Shown here piece after piece: positions 8,897 to 17,727 of a stretch of DNA of 64,000 nucleotides (position 1 is the first letter of the stretch; the number at the start of each line of letters is the position of its first letter). Source of the DNA: Clostridia bacterium (GTDB lineage: Bacteria; Bacillota; Clostridia; Oscillospirales; Acutalibacteraceae); the NCBI GenBank assembly GCA_017480115.1, contig JAFVBH010000077.1, forward strand, positions 37,357-101,356. The letters are read 5' to 3'. Position numbers and translations under genes: made by a program. Under the pieces are notes generated by a model, which had not been told where the DNA came from, searched no databases, and saw only the letters and a program-made list of their open reading frames with translations.

Positions 8897-8925
8897 TTGC
8901 TTTCTTTCACTATTTATGATAAAAT
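8897..8925 (+). promoter_or_regulatory. promoter of the U32 gene
   Basis: -35 TTGCTT (8897-8902), 17-base spacer, -10 TAAAAT (8920-8925) with an extended TGn. Its -35 abuts the -35 of the opposite ddl promoter. Confidence 0.7.
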
Positions 8926-8962
8926 ACAGCTATCATATCTGTATGTTCCGGAGGAATCAAAT

Positions 8963-10156
8963 ATGTCACCCACTGAGTTGCTCGCCCCCGCGGGCGATGA
9001 GGAATGTATTGCTGCGGCGCTGCGTTTCGGCGCGGACGCGGTTTATATCGGCGGCGATTTGCTGCAGCTGCGCGCGACGAAGGCGGCATTTGACCGTCGG
9101 CGGCTTGCCGACGCCGTCTCGTATGTGCACGGGCAGGGAAAAAGGATCTATATCACGGTCAATTCTTTTGCGAAAAATCGGGAACTGCAGCCTCTTGCGG
9201 AGTATGCCCGGTTTCTTTATGACGCAGGTGCGGACGCGGCGATCGTGTCTGACATCGGCGCGGTATCCGTGATTAAAAAAAACGCGCCGGATTTGGCGGT
9301 GCATATCAGTACGCAGGCGAACTGCTGCAACTGGGCGGCTGCAAACGTCTATTACAATATGGGCGCGGAGCGGGTCGTGCTGGCGCGGGAAATGACGCTG
9401 GAGGAAATCGCTGAGCTGCGGGCGCATACGCCCAAAGCGCTGGACCTGGAGGCGTTTGTCCACGGTGCGATGTGCATGTCTTACTCCGGCAGATGTCTGA
9501 TCAGCTCGTTTATGAACGGCAGAAGCGGCAATCGCGGCGAGTGTACCCAGCCCTGCCGCTGGAGCTACTACCTTGTGGAGCAGAAACGTCCGGAGGAATA
9601 TTTTGAGATTGAGGAGCATGACGGCGCGTCGGCGATCCTCAGTTCCCATGATTTGAATTGTATCGCGTTTATTGACCGGCTGCGCGACGCGGGCGTTACG
9701 TCGTTTAAAATCGAGGGCAGAATGAAAACCGCTTATTACGTGGCTTCTGTCGTCAACGCTTACCGCCGCCGGTTGGACGGCTGCGAAGACATAGACCTGC
9801 TGCAGCGGGAGCTGGAAAGCGTCAGCCACCGTCCCTTTGCCTCGGGCTTCTATTTCGGTGAGGTCACCGGAAATCATTTTAACGACGGGCTGTATCACAG
9901 TGATTGTTTATTTGTCGGTGTGGTACAGGACGCCGTACCGGGCGGATACCGGATTCAGCAACGCAATCAGTTCAAAACCGGCGATACGCTGGAAATTGTT
10001 GCTCCTGACCGTTTGGGGGATTCCTTTGTCGTACGGGAGATCGTTTCTTCCACGGGGGAAACGGTTGACAGCGCCAAGTTGGTAGGGGAGATCGTTACCG
10101 TAAAAACAGACGCCGCGCTGCAACGCGGAGATTTTTTGCGGCTGCGGAAATCCTAG
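8963..10156 (+). CDS. peptidase U32 family protein, likely tRNA hydroxylation (TrhP-like)
   Basis: The 397-residue protein begins LLAPAGDEECIAAALRFGADAVYIGG, a typical U32 start. It carries the U32 signature around residues 165-200, with cysteines in GAMCMSYSGRC and GECTQPCRW. Named as collagenase-like peptidases, bacterial U32 members such as TrhP/YegQ and RlhA act in 5-hydroxyuridine or 5-hydroxycytidine RNA modification. That role is more likely than proteolysis, but it is inferred from the family. The start is ATG 8963 with GGAGG eight bases upstream; the earlier in-frame codons overlap the promoter. Confidence 0.88.
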   Translation: MSPTELLAPAGDEECIAAALRFGADAVYIGGDLLQLRATKAAFDRRRLADAVSYVHGQGKRIYITVNSFAKNRELQPLAEYARFLYDAGADAAIVSDIGAVSVIKKNAPDLAVHISTQANCCNWAAANVYYNMGAERVVLAREMTLEEIAELRAHTPKALDLEAFVHGAMCMSYSGRCLISSFMNGRSGNRGECTQPCRWSYYLVEQKRPEEYFEIEEHDGASAILSSHDLNCIAFIDRLRDAGVTSFKIEGRMKTAYYVASVVNAYRRRLDGCEDIDLLQRELESVSHRPFASGFYFGEVTGNHFNDGLYHSDCLFVGVVQDAVPGGYRIQQRNQFKTGDTLEIVAPDRLGDSFVVREIVSSTGETVDSAKLVGEIVTVKTDAALQRGDFLRLRKS

Positions 10157-10230
10157 CCCGGAGACGATCGAGCACAAGGCGTGTACGATTGCCGCAAGCG
10201 AAGGTAATTTATCATTTTAGGGGATAATTC

Positions 10231-10259
10231 TTGACTTTTAACGCAAAATGATGTTTAAT
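10231..10259 (+). promoter_or_regulatory. promoter of pfkA
   Basis: TTGACT (10231-10236), 17-base spacer, TTTAAT (10254-10259), about 40 bases before the pfkA ribosome binding site. Confidence 0.6.
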
Positions 10260-10305
10260 ATATTGAATCCATTTATTGATTATTATTCCTTTCGGAGGTT
10301 ATCCT

Positions 10306-11295
10306 ATGAAGACAATTGCAGTACTTACCAGCGGCGGCGACGCGCCCGGCATGAATGCCGCCGTTCGCGCGGTCGTCCGTTCCGGCTGTGAAAACAATAT
10401 GCGTGTGCTTGGCATTCGCCGCGGCTATACGGGGCTGATTAACGGCGACATGTTCGAGATGAATATCCGCTCTGTTTCCGATATTATTCACAGAGGCGGT
10501 ACGATGCTGTATTCCGCTCGCTGCCCCGAGTTTAAAACAGAGGAAGGTATCGATAAAGCGGTCGAGGTCTGTAAAGTGAACGACATCAGCGGCGTGGTTG
10601 TTATCGGCGGCGACGGTTCTTTCCGCGGTGCCAGAGATCTGTCGTTAAAGGGCATTCCCTGCGTCGGGCTGCCCGGTACCATCGATAATGATATTGCCTG
10701 CTGTGATTATACCATCGGTTATGATACGGCGCTCAGCACCATTATGGATATGGTCGACCGTATTCGGGACACCACTGAGTCCCACGACAGATGTTCCGTT
10801 GTCGAGGTCATGGGCAGACGCGCCGGTTATCTTGCGCTGTCCGGCGGCATTGCCGTAGGCGCGACCTGTATTCTGATTCCCGAAAGAGAGTTTGATATTC
10901 AGGCGGATATTATTGATCGTATGCGCAGAACACAGGCGACGGGGAAAACGCACTTCATCATCGTGGTTGCAGAGGGCGTCGCCGACAAGCTGCGCGATCA
11001 GGGAATTGACGGCTCCATGGGGCTGGCGGCGTATATTCAGCATAATACCGGCGTTGAAAGCCGCGCCACGATCCTCGGGCATGTACAGCGCGGCGGTTCT
11101 CCCACCGCGAAGGACAGAATCGTTGCCAGCCGTATGGGACACCGTGCGGTGGAACTGCTGAAAGACGGGATCGGAAATCGCGTTGTCGCGATGCAGAAGG
11201 ACGAGATCCTTGATTTCGACATCTACGAGGCGCTGAGTATGACCAAGCATATCGACATGGAAGATTACAAAATTGCGATGGATATTTCCATCTGA
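10306..11295 (+). CDS. pfkA: ATP-dependent 6-phosphofructokinase
   Basis: A 329-residue enzyme of glycolysis, phosphorylating fructose 6-phosphate. Conserved blocks are visible in order: TSGGDAPGMNAA (ATP loop), GGDGSFRGA, PGTIDNDI (catalytic Asp in TIDND), MGRRAGYLA and GHVQRGGSPTA. The second glycine of GGDGS favours ATP over pyrophosphate as phosphoryl donor, since PPi enzymes usually have Asp there. Length fits short bacterial PfkA. The start ATG 10306 follows CGGAGG. Monocistronic by position, with its own promoter. Confidence 0.96.
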   Translation: MKTIAVLTSGGDAPGMNAAVRAVVRSGCENNMRVLGIRRGYTGLINGDMFEMNIRSVSDIIHRGGTMLYSARCPEFKTEEGIDKAVEVCKVNDISGVVVIGGDGSFRGARDLSLKGIPCVGLPGTIDNDIACCDYTIGYDTALSTIMDMVDRIRDTTESHDRCSVVEVMGRRAGYLALSGGIAVGATCILIPEREFDIQADIIDRMRRTQATGKTHFIIVVAEGVADKLRDQGIDGSMGLAAYIQHNTGVESRATILGHVQRGGSPTAKDRIVASRMGHRAVELLKDGIGNRVVAMQKDEILDFDIYEALSMTKHIDMEDYKIAMDISI

Positions 11296-11360
11296 TAATT
11301 GTCAATGACAGCGGTCGGCAGTTTGTTCGCCGCTGATAATTTCAAAAAGGAGTTTTTTAT

Positions 11361-12599
11361 ATGGATTTATCAAGCATCATTGCCACCAAAGGTCATTATG
11401 CGGATTATATCATCGATGAGATCACGCATATCTGTCAGAAGCTCGGCAAACGCGCGCCCGGCAGCGAGGGTGAAAAGGAAGCGTGCGAATACATGGCGGG
11501 CGTTCTGAAAAAAGACTGCGGCTGTGAAAAGGTCGAGGTGGAGAGCTTTTCGGAGAATCCCGGTTCGTTCTATGGCTGGATTTATATCTCCGTAACGCTG
11601 GTATTACTGGGCGTTGCCTGCATCTTTTTTGCTCCGGTCGTGACCGTTGTGCTTGATGTGCTTGCCGCAGCGATCGCCCTTTTGCAGTTCGGTCTTTACA
11701 AGAAAGCGGTGGATTTCCTCTTTAAGAAAAAGACCGGTCATAACGTGACCGCCATTAAGCATTGCTCCGGCGAGATCAAGCGAAGGATCGTTTTCAACGG
11801 TCACCCTGACGCAGCGTGGGAATGGCCCGTCAACTACGCGCTGGGCGGCGTTGGTTTTGAAGCCCACGCGATCATCGGCTTTGCGGGTATCTTCTATTAT
11901 TTGGTGCTGGGCGTCATCGCGGTGGCGAAGTACGGTTCATTTTCCGGTATTCCCGCAGGAACGGCGCTGATTAAATGCGCGTTGTGGGGATTGCTGTTTG
12001 TTCCGTTTTGGATCGGTCTGTACTTTTTATGGAACCGCCGCAAGGTCGTTGACGGCGCGAATGACAACCTTACCGGCTGCTATATCGGTATCGCGATCCT
12101 GAAGGCGCTGAAAGACGCCAATATTGAGCTTGAAAATACCGAGATCGGCGTTGTGCTGACCGGTTCCGAGGAGGCGGGGCTGCGCGGCTCTTTCGCGTGG
12201 TCAGAGGCGCATAAGGGCGAGTTCGACGATGTGCCCACATTTATCTACTCCTACGATACCATTCACGATCCCAAGTACCTGATGGCGAATTACCGTGATC
12301 TGAACGGAACCGTAAAATCCGATAAGGATGTTACCGATCTGTTTATGGAAGCGGCGCAGGCGCTGGATATTCACTGCATCAAGGGATGGGTGCCGCCCAT
12401 GGGCGGCGCGACGGATAACGCCGCGTTCAATAAAGCCGGCTTCCGTTCCACCGGTATCACCGGTCTGAATCATAAGCTGGAGGATTATTATCACACCAGA
12501 CGCGATACATACGATAACCTGAACAAAACCGGCATTGCCGACTGCTTTGCGGTCAGCGTAAAAGTGCTGGATATGTTCGATAAAGGCGCAAAACAGTAA
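11361..12599 (+). CDS. M28 family zinc aminopeptidase with internal membrane segments
   Basis: This 412-residue protein has M28 metal-site motifs: NGHPDAAWE (first His region), DGANDNLTG (bridging Asp), TGSEEAGLRGS (catalytic and metal Glu), YSYDT and a late His before YHTRRDTYDN. Unusually, two hydrophobic blocks interrupt the domain. One (about 70-115) follows the PGSEGEKEACEYM region, and the other (about 168-225) lies between the first metal ligand region and DGAND. The protein is therefore probably membrane-embedded with a cytoplasmic or extracytoplasmic peptidase head. Substrate is unknown. It follows pfkA after 65 bases with its own AAAAGGAG site. Confidence 0.85.
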   Translation: MDLSSIIATKGHYADYIIDEITHICQKLGKRAPGSEGEKEACEYMAGVLKKDCGCEKVEVESFSENPGSFYGWIYISVTLVLLGVACIFFAPVVTVVLDVLAAAIALLQFGLYKKAVDFLFKKKTGHNVTAIKHCSGEIKRRIVFNGHPDAAWEWPVNYALGGVGFEAHAIIGFAGIFYYLVLGVIAVAKYGSFSGIPAGTALIKCALWGLLFVPFWIGLYFLWNRRKVVDGANDNLTGCYIGIAILKALKDANIELENTEIGVVLTGSEEAGLRGSFAWSEAHKGEFDDVPTFIYSYDTIHDPKYLMANYRDLNGTVKSDKDVTDLFMEAAQALDIHCIKGWVPPMGGATDNAAFNKAGFRSTGITGLNHKLEDYYHTRRDTYDNLNKTGIADCFAVSVKVLDMFDKGAKQ

Positions 12600-12613
12600 A
12601 CATCTTTGAACCA

Positions 12614-12654
12614 AAAGCGGACGCCGCACAGAAGTGTGAAGCGTCCGCTTTTTT
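12614..12654 (+). terminator. terminator of the M28 peptidase gene
   Basis: AAAGCGGACGC (12614-12624) pairs perfectly with GCGTCCGCTTT (12641-12651), followed by TTT. Confidence 0.9.
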
Positions 12655-12729
12655 GCTATATTCGCCGCGTCGTGAATAATTTTGCTTATGATACCCGGCG
12701 GGGGAGGGCGATATGCCGAAGCCGTTTGC

Positions 12730-13311
12730 TTATGGTATCCATTTCAGCGGCCGGCTTTTTTCATTGTACCACCCCGGCAGAAGAAAATAGTAGGGAACTT
12801 GCTCTTCGGGATCAGTCTGCAACTGCGGTTTTTTAAAATTTTTGGTATAAACGATTGCATTATAACCTGTTCGCCATTTACCGTATCTTGTTTTATAATA
12901 TCGAATATGAATTTCTTCACCGTAAACGATGATCGATGAAATCCCTCTGTACAGACACCGATTGATGCTGCGCATGCCGGCGCTGATTTCCTCGGGACGC
13001 TCAAAATGTACGCTTATGTTGTTATTGTCGTTGTCTGCGTTCGTATACGTGACCGTACATAAAAACTCCGTCGGTTCTAAGCCGTAGTGATATTCAACAT
13101 AGCCCTGCGATGGCTCTATATGATATTTTTGCGCGTCATTATAGAAAAATTCGGTAATCATATACAGCGATTTATGACAGCGGATAAAATCAATGTAATC
13201 AAATGACGGCGTAAAGAAAGATATGACGGCGGTAATCACTACAAGAAAAAGCGCCGTAAGCAGGACCCGTTTTTGTATATGATGTGAGGTTTTGTCTTTT
13301 GATCGGTTCAC
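12730..13311 (-). CDS. single-pass membrane protein of unknown function
   Basis: A 193-residue protein with a basic N-terminus, one membrane segment (about 15-34) and an extracytoplasmic remainder of mixed alpha/beta character. The latter is rich in Tyr, Asn and Arg, with GYVEYHYGLEPTE and ISSIIVYGEEIHIRYYKT. No cysteine pair, catalytic motif or repeat is recognised. It is the most downstream gene of the minus-strand envelope group. AT content and codon use look somewhat different from the neighbouring housekeeping genes, but I could not measure this. Confidence 0.65.
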   Translation of the reverse strand: MNRSKDKTSHHIQKRVLLTALFLVVITAVISFFTPSFDYIDFIRCHKSLYMITEFFYNDAQKYHIEPSQGYVEYHYGLEPTEFLCTVTYTNADNDNNNISVHFERPEEISAGMRSINRCLYRGISSIIVYGEEIHIRYYKTRYGKWRTGYNAIVYTKNFKKPQLQTDPEEQVPYYFLLPGWYNEKSRPLKWIP

Positions 13312-13366
13312 TTCAGCGCCTCCTCGGCAATGTCAATCGCATACCGAAACAGATATGCTTGAATAC

Positions 13367-13642
13367 TCAGCGGAATTTGAAGATACAATATAACAGAACT
13401 ATAATAATCTGCACTGTCAGGATTCCCGGTATTCCGTATTTGAACGCCGGTTTTCTTGTTTTGTGCCGTACAAGCAGCATGGTGAGATAAACGGCGGGGG
13501 AGCCGCCAAGCAGCGCAAGGAGAAACAGCGTCTTTTCGGGCACGCGCCATTTGCCCTTGACGGCCTTGCGCTTGTCTGCCGCCGTCACCGCCGCGCCGGT
13601 CAGATTGATAAGAACCAAGTAGAAAATCCAAAATTTGCTCAT
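13367..13642 (-). CDS. DUF1294 small membrane protein
   Basis: A 91-residue protein with three hydrophobic segments and the DUF1294 pattern: DKRKAVKGKWRVPEKTL followed by LLALLGGSPAVYLTML and RHKTRKPAFKYGIP. The family is widespread and uncharacterised, and sits in the membrane. The start ATG 13640-13642 has GGGAAG upstream. It lies between the 193-residue protein and the cysteine-rich micropeptide on the same strand. Confidence 0.85.
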   Translation of the reverse strand: MSKFWIFYLVLINLTGAAVTAADKRKAVKGKWRVPEKTLFLLALLGGSPAVYLTMLLVRHKTRKPAFKYGIPGILTVQIIIVLLYCIFKFR

Positions 13643-13670
13643 AAAATTTCTTCCCGTTACTTATGGAATA

Positions 13671-13697
13671 AGCCGCCGGGACTGCTGTCCCGACGGC
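13671..13697 (-). terminator. hairpin after the micropeptide gene
   Basis: AGCCG and GGGAC pair with CGGCT and GTCCC around a TGCT loop, 24 bases past the stop of the 37-residue ORF. There is no T tract in the minus direction, so it may be a transcript-stabilising or weak terminator hairpin. Confidence 0.4.
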
Positions 13698-13720
13698 TCT
13701 CTTTGTCGTTACTTCATTGC

Positions 13721-13834
13721 TTACATGCCGCAGCCGCAACCGCAGTTGTTATTGCAACCGCAGTTATTGTTGAAGCCGCCGAGAATGATAATAAGAACGA
13801 TGAGAACAAGCAGCTCGTTGTTGTTATTGAACAT
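13721..13834 (-). CDS. 37-residue Cys/Gly/Asn-rich membrane micropeptide (YjcZ-like)
   Basis: A tiny ORF starts MFNNNNELLVLIVLIIILGG and ends in a tail of NNNCGC repeats and CGCGCGM. One hydrophobic segment (about 8-20) is followed by a glycine/cysteine/asparagine tail with six cysteines. The ribosome binding site AAAGGAGG is very strong and correctly spaced. The layout recalls the short YjcZ-type proteins of Bacillus spores (hydrophobic segment, Gly-rich flank), but the cysteine tail differs. The tail might bind metal or cross-link; this is inference. Confidence 0.7.
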   Translation of the reverse strand: MFNNNNELLVLIVLIIILGGFNNNCGCNNNCGCGCGM

Positions 13835-13891
13835 TGTGTTTCCCTCCTTTCGTTTACACGCCATACTATGACGGAAACGAAGGAGTGTTAC

Positions 13892-14599
13892 TCAACGAAT
13901 AAACAGAATTGTCGCAGCAAGCATCAGCTGACCGACAAAATAAGTGCCGATGTTAAAGATTTTCAACGGGAAATTGCTTTTTAATTTTTTATTGAACATC
14001 AGAATGCCCAGTGAGCCGTCGGAAAGGACGAACAAGATCGCGCCTGTGCCCAGCAGGATCGCGCCGATGGGCGTTGTCGGAAACAAAAAGACCGACAGTC
14101 GCAGCGCACTGAAACACATGATCGTTAAAAATACCGCATAGATGTAAAGCAGGATCAGCGGCAGCTTCAGCGGCGTCTTGGTCAAAATCACGATGACCGT
14201 ATAGATCGCCAGCATCGCAAGAACAAAAATCAGCGTTCCTACGGTGAGCAGCGACGAATGCATCTCCATGGTGATCACATTGCTGAATGCGATCAGGTAC
14301 ATGACGTGCGCTGAAAGAAAGCTCAGAACACCGATCACGGCGCAGGGCATCTTCGCCTTGCCCTGAATATGCAGGAACAGATCACCGAACCATGAGCATA
14401 CGAGCCCCAGCACCATGAATAGGGCATAGAGGCTTCTGCCCGCTTGCAGCAGCGCGAAAATGCCGACACAGAGGAACATGGACGCGCAGACCATTTTCAA
14501 CAGCAGCGACTTGACGGACGGGTGCCGCTGCTCCACAAGGAAAAAGGGCATGACCGCAAGACAGATGACGGAAAAGATACACATAAGTACAATATACAT
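13892..14599 (-). CDS. YhhN/TMEM86 family lysoplasmalogenase
   Basis: A 235-residue, eight-segment membrane protein with the family's conserved acidic motifs: SWFGDLFLH in the middle and LSDGSLG near the C-terminus. Characterised members hydrolyse the vinyl-ether bond of lysoplasmalogens. Plasmalogens are common in anaerobic clostridia, so the role is plausible here. The start is ATG 14597-14599 with GGAGG at a spacing of six; an upstream TTG abuts the ribosome binding site and is unlikely. It follows the GDPD-like gene closely on the same strand, suggesting a lipid-related operon. Confidence 0.85.
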   Translation of the reverse strand: MYIVLMCIFSVICLAVMPFFLVEQRHPSVKSLLLKMVCASMFLCVGIFALLQAGRSLYALFMVLGLVCSWFGDLFLHIQGKAKMPCAVIGVLSFLSAHVMYLIAFSNVITMEMHSSLLTVGTLIFVLAMLAIYTVIVILTKTPLKLPLILLYIYAVFLTIMCFSALRLSVFLFPTTPIGAILLGTGAILFVLSDGSLGILMFNKKLKSNFPLKIFNIGTYFVGQLMLAATILFIR

Positions 14600-14617
14600 A
14601 GACAACCTCCGAAGGGA

Positions 14618-15856
14618 TTATTGATGACCTGATTTTTTGCGCTTTTTGAGAATGAAGACCTGCAGCAGCACGAACAGCCCCACGGTCAGCACTGCGGTAA
14701 TGATTTTGCCCGGCGTTACGGAAAAGTCTGCTTTGCCTGCCTCCAGCGCCGCGTAATTCGCGCGTATATCGTTCACTGCGGCTTTCAGATTATACCGTGC
14801 GTCTTCACACTCATTTTTGCCCGCAAAGGCTTTATTCGCGAGCCGCTGTGCCTGTGTATCCGCATTGGTGTAGGCAAATTTCAGTTTTCTGAACGTCGAG
14901 GATTTAAATTCCGGCAATGTAAAGCTGTCCGCAACGTATGCCATGGTAACGAGAAGATCTCTGCGCGCCAGCAGACTTTGCTCCCGATATTCCGCCAAAC
15001 GGGCGACGTCGTCGGTAATGAACATGTTATAGCCTGCCTGTACGAGGTTTTCCCAGTAATCCGGCGTATCCAGCCGCTTGCCGGAAAGATCTTTTCTGGA
15101 GATGCGCGCCATGGCGCCGCTCAATGCCGAAAACCGCTTTGCCACTGTTTTGCCGAAAACCACGCCGTAAGGATTTGAGGCGGCGAACCACACATACGCG
15201 CCGTTATCTTTCAGCAATTTCTTTTCGGTGGACAGGGCTTTAAAAATAACATTTGTTTTTTGGTATACGACAATGTTGAGCAGGGAATTTCCAAAGGAGT
15301 TTTTCCATGCGAGCGCCTTATCGGCGGACGCGCGCAGCACAAACAGGCACTTGCCCAAAAGTCCGGTTTCCCGTACCGCCTGATAAACGTCATCGCGGAT
15401 TGCAAAGTCAAAATCCAGCAGATACAGGGTTCTTTCTCCGAATGTCTCCAACGTATCCGTAAGCAGCGGTACGGTGTATTCGGTCTCCGCGGTATTGCCG
15501 CCTGCGCCCTCTTTGACGCGCAGCTGCTGAATATCGGCATAAGAAAGCGCGTTGATGGGCGTGTGATCCGTATCGCAAATGCGCGAAAGATCGTCGTCCT
15601 CTGCGAGAATTAAAACGCCGTCGGCGGTCTTTCGGATCGGCAGACGCAGCATATCCGCGCCCGCGTGGATCGCCGCCTGCAGCGCCGGTTGAGAGTTCTC
15701 GGGGTAGGTGTCATGGATCCCCATGTCGGAAATAATAATCAGGCTGCGGGTATCTGCGGTTTCTTCGCCCTCCGCAAAAGCGGGGATCGCAAACATCGTC
15801 AGCAGCAATGCTGCAAGCATCATTACCGCAGTCAGTCGTATGGTCGGTCTTTTCAT
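14618..15856 (-). CDS. GDPD-like exported protein lacking catalytic residues
   Basis: This 412-residue protein has a signal peptide or anchor (about 7-29, ending AFAEG), a glycerophosphodiesterase-like TIM-barrel (about 37-290) and a C-terminal membrane segment (about 387-406) followed by KKRKK. The barrel is recognisable from YPENSQPALQAAIHAGADML. The catalytic features are replaced: HRG by SDMG (43-46), the metal-binding ExD by LRLPIR, and the HD by EDD (86-88). It is therefore probably not an active phosphodiesterase. The start follows GAGGG. It lies between the lipoprotein and lysoplasmalogenase genes. Confidence 0.72.
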   Translation of the reverse strand: MKRPTIRLTAVMMLAALLLTMFAIPAFAEGEETADTRSLIIISDMGIHDTYPENSQPALQAAIHAGADMLRLPIRKTADGVLILAEDDDLSRICDTDHTPINALSYADIQQLRVKEGAGGNTAETEYTVPLLTDTLETFGERTLYLLDFDFAIRDDVYQAVRETGLLGKCLFVLRASADKALAWKNSFGNSLLNIVVYQKTNVIFKALSTEKKLLKDNGAYVWFAASNPYGVVFGKTVAKRFSALSGAMARISRKDLSGKRLDTPDYWENLVQAGYNMFITDDVARLAEYREQSLLARRDLLVTMAYVADSFTLPEFKSSTFRKLKFAYTNADTQAQRLANKAFAGKNECEDARYNLKAAVNDIRANYAALEAGKADFSVTPGKIITAVLTVGLFVLLQVFILKKRKKSGHQ

Positions 15857-15876
15857 AATGCAACCCTCACAGAACA

Positions 15877-16770
15877 TCAGTAGGAAAAATCATAGAATGT
15901 ATAGTGCTCTTCGTACAGGCACTTTCCGTTCAAAAAGTTTGTAGACGCGATAATGAGATCCATCTCCGCCTGCGCGTCGATCTGCGCGTACATGTGCTGC
16001 TCCAGCTGCAGCAGCCTGCCGTCGCTGTCCACACGGAATTTCAGATAACTGCCCGCGTAGGTGCAATCCAGTCGGAGCGTGTCTGTTTTGACGTTCCAAA
16101 CATAATTTTTGATCGCGTCTAAAATTTTATTTCTGTCAAACGGCGACATCAGACTGCCCATGCCGTTGCCGCCGGATATGGGATTCAGTTCCGGCGCAAA
16201 GTAGAGATAATACTCCTTCCAGCCGTCGCCCTTGATGTATTCCGCGCCAGTAATAAAATCGATATTTTCCGGCTCTGTATAGCTGACGGACGCGCCGAAC
16301 AACGGGAATTTCTCGATGACCGCGGGGGCGTCGCCCTTTTGAATGATCTCGGGGTCGGCAGCCGCCTGCGCAGCGGAGTTGTGTACGACAACGTTTTTGG
16401 AGACGATAGTCAGCACGCGGCTTGCAATACCCGTCGGCTCACCGGTGGTTATATCGTTAAAATCCTGCCATTGGGTGCGGCGGAACCCGACAGTATCATT
16501 TTTGATCGGGGCGACTGCGCTTTTATAGACCTTTAAGGCTCTGGCGGGGCGAATACTTTTTGCCCCCGGCGCGACGATCACGCCGACGGCGTCTGTGACT
16601 GGCTCTGCCGGCAGCTCGTTTGCCGCGTCCTCGTCGGCGGGCTGCGCGGCAGCATCGGTATCCAGCACCAGCGGATATACCGGCGTTGGTTGCCGTTTCC
16701 CGCAGGCAGCCAGCGGCAGCAGCAAAACCACACACAGCAGCAGCGCCGGTAGTTTAAGCTTCTGTTTCAT
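15877..16770 (-). CDS. lipoprotein of unknown function
   Basis: A 297-residue protein with a textbook lipoprotein signal: a basic start, a hydrophobic core and the lipobox LAAC with C23 as the lipidated residue. An acidic Ala/Pro/Asp-rich linker (about 38-70) follows. The mature domain has no motif I recognise; its C-terminal part (SYLKFRVDSDGRLLQLEQHMYAQID) looks like the beta-rich domain of DUF-type clostridial lipoproteins. The gene overlaps the VTT gene by 17 bases and precedes the GDPD-like gene, so these proteins probably act together at the membrane surface. Confidence 0.75.
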   Translation of the reverse strand: MKQKLKLPALLLCVVLLLPLAACGKRQPTPVYPLVLDTDAAAQPADEDAANELPAEPVTDAVGVIVAPGAKSIRPARALKVYKSAVAPIKNDTVGFRRTQWQDFNDITTGEPTGIASRVLTIVSKNVVVHNSAAQAAADPEIIQKGDAPAVIEKFPLFGASVSYTEPENIDFITGAEYIKGDGWKEYYLYFAPELNPISGGNGMGSLMSPFDRNKILDAIKNYVWNVKTDTLRLDCTYAGSYLKFRVDSDGRLLQLEQHMYAQIDAQAEMDLIIASTNFLNGKCLYEEHYTFYDFSY

Positions 16771-17452
16771 TACTTTGCCCCTCTCTCTTTTTATCTAAAA
16801 CAAATTTCTTCAGCAGATATGCGATTACGCCCACGGGAATCAAACAGATCACGATAAGAATGATCTTATCCATGGGAATAAATTTGAATATATCATTGCC
16901 CAGAATCGTAAACAGGATTACCCGCCAGGAAACGCCGAGAAAAGAAAACAGCAGGTATTTCAAAAATCCGCACCCTGACACGCCATATAACAGGCTGACA
17001 AAATCGATGGGGAACGCGGGCACGGCGCGAATGCCGAAAATCAGTCCCGGTTTGGTGCCAAGCTCCTTTTTTAAAAGTTTTTTTCCTTTTTCCGACTTAG
17101 AGAGGATCGTGACGACGGTTTTTCGCCCCAGCAGCTTGCCAAGAAAATAGGTGAGGGTCAGCTCGATCAGAATGCCGGTCAGGTTCAGCGTAATCGCCCA
17201 TGCATGGGAAAACATACCGCCCACCGCTACATAAACAAGGGACGCGGGGATCACAAATACAACGGATTTCAGCGCGTAGACCAGCAGTACGATCGCCGAT
17301 TGAATCCCGTTGTTATCACTGACAGAAGCGAGCTTCGCCACATCGATCGTGGAAAGCCGATCATAATTCAAAATCGCTAAAATAAAAATAATCATCGCAA
17401 TGCCGCAGCGAATAAAAATACCGGCAAGCTCGCGTTTTGTGAATTTTGACAT
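16754..17452 (-). CDS. VTT-domain (TVP38/TMEM64, DedA-related) membrane protein
   Basis: This 232-residue protein with about six membrane segments contains the VTT/SNARE-associated Golgi domain: VYVAVGGMFSHAWAITLNLTG, then FLGKLLGRK and GIRAVPAFPIDFVSLLYG with the conserved Arg and Pro. Related DedA proteins move lipids, including undecaprenyl phosphate, across membranes; a lipid transporter role here is inference. It is the first gene of the minus-strand envelope group, and its end overlaps the lipoprotein start. Confidence 0.85.
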   Translation of the reverse strand: MSKFTKRELAGIFIRCGIAMIIFILAILNYDRLSTIDVAKLASVSDNNGIQSAIVLLVYALKSVVFVIPASLVYVAVGGMFSHAWAITLNLTGILIELTLTYFLGKLLGRKTVVTILSKSEKGKKLLKKELGTKPGLIFGIRAVPAFPIDFVSLLYGVSGCGFLKYLLFSFLGVSWRVILFTILGNDIFKFIPMDKIILIVICLIPVGVIAYLLKKFVLDKKREGQSNETEA

Positions 17453-17622
17453 TTTTCACCACATAAAGCAGTCTCTGATTCATTACCGGCTTGTGATTGC
17501 TTATGTTTAATGAATCGGAGTCCACCGGAATCATAATTTATAATGAGTATATACTATTTAACTGCAATTTTCAAGTCTTACTGAAAATATCCTAAAATTC
17601 ACGCTTTCGCAATATTTTACTC

Positions 17623-17652
17623 TTGTAAAAACACAGCGACATGTGGTATACT
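17623..17652 (+). promoter_or_regulatory. putative promoter of the FAD oxidoreductase gene
   Basis: TTGTAA (17623-17628) and TATACT (17647-17652), with an 18-base spacer. The 275-base gap around it shows no other gene. Confidence 0.55.
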
Positions 17653-17727
17653 GTCTTGTAAACTACAGTACTGTGTCCGATCATGTGCTTTTGCGGGTCG
17701 GGCGAATCGTAAAAGGATATGGAGATT

